Assembly: GCA_041398245.1 (NCBI GenBank)
Contig: JAWKVC010000007.1
Coordinates: forward strand, 62,001 to 126,000
Length of the DNA: 64,000 bases
Reading direction: 5' to 3'
DNA from: UBA7672 sp041398245
GTDB lineage: Bacteria; Pseudomonadota; Alphaproteobacteria; Caulobacterales; Hyphomonadaceae
Shown: piece after piece, positions 59,233-64,000 of the stretch
Position numbering within the stretch: position 1 is the first letter of the stretch
Layout of the letters: every line of letters begins with the position of its first letter
Notes under the pieces: model-generated
The model's database searches: none
The model's input: the letters and a program-made list of their open reading frames with translations, nothing else
Told to the model about the DNA's origin: nothing
Translations under genes and position numbers: made by a program

Positions 59233-59883
59233 ATGTACATTCGCGCTACGAAAACTTCGAAGAGCAAGCACGCCTTCGGGATCGTTTGTGCGGTCACGGT
59301 TACGGCAGGCGCCGGTTATCTGCTTGCGACCAGCATGAATGTGAGCCGCGAGCGCCGCGAAGAAGTACGCACCGAGCTGGTGATGATCGAACCGCCGCCG
59401 CCTCCGCCGATCGAGATTCCCGAGCCGCCGAAAGTCGAGGTTGTGGAAGAGACACCGGCCCCGCCGACACCGCCGCCGCTCGTGGCACCGGAGATCGAGT
59501 TCGTGCCGGAGGAAATTCCGCCTATCACCGCGGCGGTCGCCGATCCTGTTCCGGTCCCTGATCCGGTTCCGGCCGCGCCTAACCCGGCGCCTGCCGTGCA
59601 GACCCAGTCTCCGCCGCGCCTGATCGCTGGCGACAAGCCGGATTATCCAGCCTCCGCTCGCCGTGCGGGCGAACAGGGCACGACGCAGCTGGAAGTCTGC
59701 GTGAGCAGCGGTGGTCGCGTGACGTCAGTGACGGTCGCCCGCTCGAGCGGCTCCAAACGCCTCGACGATGCGGCCGCCAAATGGATTCGCGGCGAACGCT
59801 TCCAGCCGGCGCGCATCAATGGCTCTACACGCGAAGTGTGTGGCCACAACGTCTACTACGAATGGAGCCTGCGCGACGCATAA
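59233..59883 (+). CDS. TonB-family energy transducer
   Basis: 216 residues from ATG 59233 (GGAGG 6 nt upstream). One N-terminal membrane helix (IVCAVTVTAGAGYLLATSM), a long Pro/Glu/Val linker (about 50-110: IEPPPPPPIEIPEPPKVEVV and following), and a C-terminal TonB domain DKPDYPASARRAGEQGTTQL to about 200 with VYYEWSLRD at the end. Sits in the inner membrane and reaches across the periplasm to drive TonB-dependent receptors. No ExbB/ExbD next to it. Confidence 0.9.
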   Translation: MYIRATKTSKSKHAFGIVCAVTVTAGAGYLLATSMNVSRERREEVRTELVMIEPPPPPPIEIPEPPKVEVVEETPAPPTPPPLVAPEIEFVPEEIPPITAAVADPVPVPDPVPAAPNPAPAVQTQSPPRLIAGDKPDYPASARRAGEQGTTQLEVCVSSGGRVTSVTVARSSGSKRLDDAAAKWIRGERFQPARINGSTREVCGHNVYYEWSLRDA

Positions 59884-59930
59884 CGCCGTCGGCGCGACAG
59901 TGCGGCGCGCCTCAGCGGCAAACCAAATGC

Positions 59931-60593
59931 CTAGGCTGAGGCGGCCGCTCCCAGAAAGAGCGTGCGGACAAACTCGCGATAGAGCCGGATCTGGCGCGCA
60001 AGCGCCTGCGGTTCATCCAGCGCCTTGGAGAGGACGATGCCGCCGTCCGCGAGGGCAGTGAACATGTCTGCGACATCGGCCAGATCAACAGCCATGCGCG
60101 GAACATATCGGCTGGCGATGATCTCAAGGCGTCCCTTGAACCGCTCGCGCCAGGCGCGGATACCCGAGGCGTTGAGTTCGCGCACGCGACGGTCGAATTG
60201 CCGGTCCTGATAGCAGAACGCGGCCGTGAGACAGCCCGGATGCGCCTCGGGAAGATTCTCGAACATCTCTTCGAGCATCTTCAGCGCGATGAGGAAGGCG
60301 TGCAGCGGATCTTCGGAGAGTTGATCGGCCCGCTCGAAGATCTGGTCGAACAGGACCCGCTCGTTTTCAAGATACCGTTCGAGCAGGACATGAGCGAGCT
60401 CGCCCTTGTCGGCAAAGTGGTAGAAGAAGCCGCTCTTGGTGATGCCAACGGCGGCGATGATCTCCTCGATCGAGGTCGCCGAGAATCCCTTCGCGAGAAT
60501 GGCTGACTGGGCAACGTCGAGGATGCGCTGGCGCGTATCGATCGGGACAGCGGACCGCAGCGACGCGATTCGCAGCGTGTCTGGGGGAGGCAT
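59931..60593 (-). CDS. TetR-family transcriptional regulator
   Basis: 220 residues. HTH near 20-65: RQRILDVAQSAILAKGFSAT and SIEEIIAAVGITKSGFFYHF, followed by ADKGELAHVLLERYLENE; the rest is a helical ligand domain with one notable cysteine in HPGCLTAAFCYQDRQF. A longer frame is open upstream but the MPPPDT start is the natural one. Targets unknown; convergent with the TonB-like gene. Confidence 0.93.
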   Translation of the reverse strand: MPPPDTLRIASLRSAVPIDTRQRILDVAQSAILAKGFSATSIEEIIAAVGITKSGFFYHFADKGELAHVLLERYLENERVLFDQIFERADQLSEDPLHAFLIALKMLEEMFENLPEAHPGCLTAAFCYQDRQFDRRVRELNASGIRAWRERFKGRLEIIASRYVPRMAVDLADVADMFTALADGGIVLSKALDEPQALARQIRLYREFVRTLFLGAAASA

Positions 60594-60730
60594 GGCGTCG
60601 TCCTTCCTGGCTTGTTCTTATGTTGGCGCGGCCGGGTCGCGCTTGGCGGTCTGAGACCACAGGATCGTTGCGGGAAAAAGGCAGGAGGACCCGAGTTTTT
60701 GTCGAAGGGGTCTCGACCCGGCCCTGAAAC

Positions 60731-60760
60731 GAAAACGGCGGCCCGTTGACCGGACCGCCG
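60731..60760 (-). terminator. Rho-independent terminator after rplS
   Basis: On the minus strand CGGCGGTCC-GGTCAAC-GGGCCGCCG (one G-U pair) followed by TTTTCGTTTC, 26 bp beyond the rplS stop. Confidence 0.85.
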
Positions 60761-60785
60761 CCTGAATTCCCGCAGATCGAAAGGA

Positions 60786-61178
60786 TTACTCTCCCGAAGC
60801 AGCCTCTTCGCGCACGCCGGTCCGTTCCGCGATGCGGGCGCGTTTACCGGTACGGCCGCGGAGGTAATAGAGCTTGGCGCGGCGGACCTTGCCGCGGCGG
60901 CGCACTTCGATGCTCTCAAGGATTGGGGAGTTCACCGGGAACACGCGCTCGACGCCTTCGCCGAACGAGAGCTTGCGGACGGTGAAATTCTCATTGAGGC
61001 CCGAGCCCGCACGCGCGATGCAGACGCCTTCGAAGGCCTGAACGCGTTCGCGGTCGCCTTCCTTGATCTTCACGTTGACGCGCACCGTGTCGCCGGGCGC
61101 GAAATTGGGGATTTTCTTGCCTTCGGTGACGCGGGCAATTTCCTCGCGCTCGAGGGTCTGGATGATGGTGGCGGCCAT
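60786..61178 (-). CDS. rplS: Ribosomal protein L19
   Basis: 130 residues. FAPGDTVRVNVKIKEGDRER, VQAFEGVCIARAGSGLNENF, TVRKLSFGEGVERVFPVNSP and KVRRAKLYYLRGRTGKRARI are the classic L19 blocks. At the 30S-50S interface of the ribosome. The gene is 3 bp after trmD, the conserved rimM-trmD-rplS end of the operon; rimM is not in the window next to it. Confidence 0.98.
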   Translation of the reverse strand: MAATIIQTLEREEIARVTEGKKIPNFAPGDTVRVNVKIKEGDRERVQAFEGVCIARAGSGLNENFTVRKLSFGEGVERVFPVNSPILESIEVRRRGKVRRAKLYYLRGRTGKRARIAERTGVREEAASGE

Positions 61179-61181
61179 TGG

Positions 61182-61907
61182 TCAGCTCTTTTCGTCGGGC
61201 GGCTTGGCCCGCGTACGGGGTGCATTCCGGGAAGCGGCGTATAAATCGGGTCTTCTGGCTTTAGTCAACTCCTCGGCCTGATTTCTCCGCCAGGCCCGGA
61301 TTTTGGCGTGATCTCCGGAGGTTAACACCGCTGGAATCTCGCGATCCTCCCATACCTGCGGCCGCGTATACTGGGGGTGTTCCAGAAGCCCGGTCTCGAA
61401 ACTCTCCTCGGCGAGGCTCTCCGCGTTGCCCGCCACCCCCGGCAGCAGGCGGACGCAGGCCTCGAGCAGCGCCTGCGCGGCGACCTCGCCCCCCGCCAAT
61501 ACGAAGTCCCCAAGGGAAACCTCTTCCATACCCCGGCCCTCGATGACCCGTTCATCCAGTCCCTCGAACCGCCCGCACAGCAGGATCACGCCGGGACCGT
61601 CCGCCAGCTCTCTCACCCGCTGCTGGGTCAGGGGTTTCCCCCGAGGAGACAGGTAGATCAGTGGGCGACCGGCGCGGTCGACACTGTCGATGGCCGCCGC
61701 AGCAACATCCGCGCGCATCACCATGCCGGCGCCTCCGCCTGATGGCGTGTCGTCGACATTGCGGTGCTTTCCCATCCCGAACGCGCGGATATCGACCGTC
61801 TCCAGATGCCAGATTCCCTCGCGCAACGCGTTGCCGACGATCGACACGCCGAGCACGCCGGGGAACGCCTCGGGGAACAGGGTCAGGCATGTGGCGCGAA
61901 AGGACAT
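61182..61907 (-). CDS. trmD: tRNA (guanine-N1)-methyltransferase
   Basis: 241 residues from ATG 61907 (MSFRATCLTLFPEAFPG). The trefoil-knot SAM site reads ILLCGRFEGLDERVI and SLGDFVLAGGEVAAQALLEA; DDTPSGGGAGMVMRADV and the C-terminal RPQVWEDREIPAVLTSGDHA with Asp-His are typical. Methylates G37 at N1 in tRNAs with G36, preventing frameshifts. Directly upstream of rplS. A longer frame exists to 61943. Confidence 0.97.
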   Translation of the reverse strand: MSFRATCLTLFPEAFPGVLGVSIVGNALREGIWHLETVDIRAFGMGKHRNVDDTPSGGGAGMVMRADVAAAAIDSVDRAGRPLIYLSPRGKPLTQQRVRELADGPGVILLCGRFEGLDERVIEGRGMEEVSLGDFVLAGGEVAAQALLEACVRLLPGVAGNAESLAEESFETGLLEHPQYTRPQVWEDREIPAVLTSGDHAKIRAWRRNQAEELTKARRPDLYAASRNAPRTRAKPPDEKS

Positions 61908-62023
61908 GACAGTTCCGTTAGCCTGAGCTGCAGGCGAATGCATCTCTTATGCATGAATCGGCTGTTGCTAGACGCTGTCTGGTGGTATCGGAAAGAGCAT
62001 AGAGCCCCTGGGAGGTATTTTTC

Positions 62024-62371
62024 ATGAGACTTGCAATCTGCGCGCTCGCCGCCGCTCTCGCTGCTTCGTCCGCGCTGGCGCAGACGGCCCCGTCCGACAC
62101 GATCCAGGTTGTGCTGGAAAAAGGCACGACGATGAACGTCGTCAACATGGGCATGGTCGGCGACGTCACCTACAAGCCGGACGGCACCTTCACGGGCTTC
62201 GACGGCATGTATGAAGGCACCTACACAGTCGACGGTTCGAAACTGTGCGTCACGGCCCCGGCCGTTCAGCAGGACAATACCTGCTTTGAATACCCGGCCG
62301 GCATGAAGTCCGGCGACAAGTTCAAGATCACCGACGCCAATGTCGGCGACATCGAGATCACGCTGAAGTAA
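62024..62371 (+). CDS. Small secreted hypothetical protein
   Basis: 115 residues with a clear signal peptide (MRLAICALAAALAASSALA, cleavage after AQ-T region near 20). Mature part is beta-rich with two Cys (KLCVTAPAVQ and NTCFEYPAG), probably a disulfide: YKPDGTFTGFDGMYEGTYTV in between. Periplasmic or secreted; no family recognised. A strong intrinsic terminator follows. Confidence 0.75.
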   Translation: MRLAICALAAALAASSALAQTAPSDTIQVVLEKGTTMNVVNMGMVGDVTYKPDGTFTGFDGMYEGTYTVDGSKLCVTAPAVQQDNTCFEYPAGMKSGDKFKITDANVGDIEITLK

Positions 62372-62395
62372 TCGGGGCCGACCGGCCCGATGCGA

Positions 62396-62422
62396 ACGCC
62401 GCCCCAGCCGGGGCGGCGTTTT
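62396..62422 (+). terminator. Rho-independent terminator
   Basis: ACGCCGCCCC-AGCC-GGGGCGGCGT, 10-bp perfect stem, followed by TTT, 24 bp after the stop of the small secreted protein gene. Confidence 0.92.
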
Positions 62423-62500
62423 CATTTCCAGCCGCCCTTCCCGCCCGATTGACGCATTGTGATATGGCGTCCGGCCGCGGGGCGCCTAAGACTTCAGGCG

Positions 62501-63556
62501 ATGCGCAATGGCCGGATCAGACTGAAGCCCCTGCACGGCCTGGCCGCTGCCATGCTGGCCTGCCTGCCGCTCCTGTCCGCATGTGAGTCCCTGTTCGAAG
62601 CCGAGGCGCAGCGAACCTATCCGCCGGAGGGCAAGCTGGTGGATGTCGGCGGCGGCCGCCGCATCCAGATCGACTGCCGCGGCGAAGGCGGACCAACGGT
62701 GGTGTTCCAGTCTGGCGGAGACCTTCTCGGCTCGCTGGCGTGGAAGCCGGTGATGGAAAAGGTCGCGCCGGAAACGCGCGCCTGCGCCTACAGCCGCGCC
62801 GGCATCATGTGGAGCGATCCTGCCCGCACCGCTTTCGAGCCGGAAGAAGTCGCACACGATCTTCACGCCGCGCTGGCCGCCGCGGGCGAGAAGCCGCCCT
62901 ACATTCTCGTCTCGCATTCACGCGGCGGGCTCTACAGCATGATCTATGCTGGGCTCTACCGCCACGAGATTGCAGGCATGGTGTTTGCGGACTCCTCTCA
63001 CCCCGATCAGGAGAAGCGTTTCGCCGCAGCCGGCCTGGCCGTCGGCGACTATGTTTCGCAGGGACAGGAATTCAGCCTGGCCTTCCGCTGGACCGGCTTG
63101 ATGCGCCTTTCTCCTTATCCCGCCGATCCGTCGATCTCGGATGAGGTCAACGCATTCTATCCCCGGTCAGCCGAAGCAAATGCGCGCGAAGCACGCGCGC
63201 GTTCGCACACCATGGAAGTCGCCGGGCGCTATCGCGACCTCCAGAACTGGCCAGTCGTCGTGCTGGCGCGCGAACTCCCCGAACAGACACAGGCGCGTCG
63301 CGACGCCGACGCACGCGACGCCTATCTGCTCTCAGCGGACGGGCTGGTCGCCGGCGCCGACACGCCGCAAAGCGAAGTGGTGTGGCGGCAATTGCAGGCC
63401 GATCTCGCAACCTGGTCGAGCCGTGGACGGCTGGAGATCGTGCCGGAGTCGAACCACGCCTTCTTCTTCTACCGGCCCGATGTGATCGCTGGCGCAATCG
63501 AAGAAGTTCTTGCAGCTAGCCGCGTTGTGCGGCGGCGGCCTCAGCGGGCTGACTGA
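62501..63556 (+). CDS. Alpha/beta-hydrolase lipoprotein
   Basis: 351 residues from ATG 62501 (42 bp of open frame lie upstream). Signal with lipobox MLACLPLLSAC (Cys near 28). Alpha/beta hydrolase core: TVVFQSGGDLLGSLAWKPVM, ACAYSRAGIMWSDP, nucleophile elbow VSHSRGGLYSMI (Ser near 148), FADSSHPDQEK (Asp/His region) and catalytic His in PESNHAFFFYRPD. Esterase- or lipase-like; substrate unknown. Its 3' end overlaps the convergent symporter gene by 41 bp. Confidence 0.85.
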   Translation: MRNGRIRLKPLHGLAAAMLACLPLLSACESLFEAEAQRTYPPEGKLVDVGGGRRIQIDCRGEGGPTVVFQSGGDLLGSLAWKPVMEKVAPETRACAYSRAGIMWSDPARTAFEPEEVAHDLHAALAAAGEKPPYILVSHSRGGLYSMIYAGLYRHEIAGMVFADSSHPDQEKRFAAAGLAVGDYVSQGQEFSLAFRWTGLMRLSPYPADPSISDEVNAFYPRSAEANAREARARSHTMEVAGRYRDLQNWPVVVLARELPEQTQARRDADARDAYLLSADGLVAGADTPQSEVVWRQLQADLATWSSRGRLEIVPESNHAFFFYRPDVIAGAIEEVLAASRVVRRRPQRAD

Positions 63557-64000
63557 TTGTCTCGCCTCTGCCCGCGATCACGGCGGCCGCCATGTCCCCC
63601 GACACATTGCCGACCGTGCGGAAGATGTCAGGCACGGCCTCAACCGCGACAAGCAGGCCGAGCAGTTCGATAGGCACGCCCATGGCCATGGAGATCGGCG
63701 CCACGCTGGCCACGAAGGAAATCTCGCCCGGCAGGCCGACCGAGCCGATGCTGATCGCAATGGCGACAAAGCCGCCGACGATCAGTTCGGTGACGCCGAG
63801 CTCAACGCCAAAGACGGCGGCGCAAAAGAACACCACGCCGAGATTGGCCACCGGGCTGGTCATCCGGAAGATGGCGACTGCTAACGGCAGTGTTATGCCA
63901 GCGACGCGTTCGGGAACGCCTAGCTCATCGCGCGAGCGCTCCACCATCAGCGGCAGGGACGCCAGCGACGATCGGCTCGACATCGCGACGGCAAGCACCG
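63516..64000 (-). CDS. Dicarboxylate/cation symporter, DAACS family (5' end cut)
   Basis: The last about 160 residues of a rightward-truncated, leftward-read gene; the frame runs off the right edge. MSSRSSLASLPLMVERSRDE is the conserved serine-rich hairpin region of GltP/DctA-type symporters, followed by PLAVAIFRMTSPVANLGVVF (cf. MNMDG) and the helix VVAIAISIGSVGLPGEISFV, MGVPIELLGLLVAVEAVPDI and FRTVGNVSGDMAAAVIAGR, typical motifs of transmembrane helices 7-8. Imports glutamate or C4-dicarboxylates with cations. Confidence 0.88.
   Translation of the reverse strand, partial: VLAVAMSSRSSLASLPLMVERSRDELGVPERVAGITLPLAVAIFRMTSPVANLGVVFFCAAVFGVELGVTELIVGGFVAIAISIGSVGLPGEISFVASVAPISMAMGVPIELLGLLVAVEAVPDIFRTVGNVSGDMAAAVIAGRGETISQPAEAAAAQRG

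Noticed and set aside
1..64000. CRISPR arrays, rRNA genes, prophage structural genes
   Set aside because: No regularly spaced repeats, no rRNA-like stretches and no capsid, terminase or tail motifs seen.

Overview
The window is a high-GC alphaproteobacterial chromosome segment. Split sdh genes, an intracellular PHB depolymerase, a mesaconyl-CoA-hydratase-like protein, a CitE-like lyase and an aqp-arsC pair suggest Caulobacterales/Hyphomonadales, but the species cannot be read from the sequence. It falls into an accessory half (about 1-21.5 kb) and an ordinary core half (21.5-64 kb).

Accessory region A (1-15,258) looks like the right part of an integrated island. Its right end carries a 45-nt 3' fragment of a tRNA-Thr(CGT), running from the anticodon loop to CCA, about 280 bp in front of a P4-type tyrosine integrase. 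The matching intact tRNA should lie left of the window. Cargo: (i) a TerY-P-type phosphorylation triad (protein kinase, PP2C phosphatase, VWA protein) plus an ARPP-1-like protein, read leftward, with a divergent CapW/BrxR-like WYL regulator whose promoter region holds two palindromes; (ii) three unrecognised genes; (iii) a type I Mokosh-like pair, an SF1 helicase with an N-terminal kinase-like domain and a double-HKD PLD protein, followed by a UvrD-type C-terminal scrap.

Accessory region B (15.3-21.5 kb) holds a proteasome-like Ntn-hydrolase candidate, a DUF6471-type protein, an IS1595-family transposase, an SRAP (YedK/HMCES) protein, two winged-helix-like proteins, a zinc-ribbon protein, a 2H phosphoesterase and small ORFs. 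Near-identical palindromes of the type TCACC-AAATAT-GGTGA sit in front of two divergent or leftward genes and the transposase. A hairpin-rich non-coding stretch ends in an intrinsic terminator, and a 26-nt inverted repeat flanks the block.

The core half holds fatty-acid/CoA enzymes (PaaG-like hydratase, thiolase), BaiN-like flavoprotein, GST, PhaZ, hemolysin III, leuD and leuB (separated, no leuC here), an aspartate-semialdehyde-dehydrogenase homologue lacking both catalytic Cys and His, RarD-like transporter, phosphoesterase, beta-lactamase-like hydrolase, PdxY-like kinase, a coupled CitE-like/amidohydrolase/saccharopine-DH-like/MaoC-like operon, succinate dehydrogenase with sdhCDA separated from sdhB by 4.4 kb, an aquaporin-ArsC-GNAT arsenic operon, TonB-like protein, TetR regulator, trmD-rplS, and at the right edge a cut dicarboxylate symporter. 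Most core neighbours overlap by 4 bp or are closely spaced, pointing to short operons.
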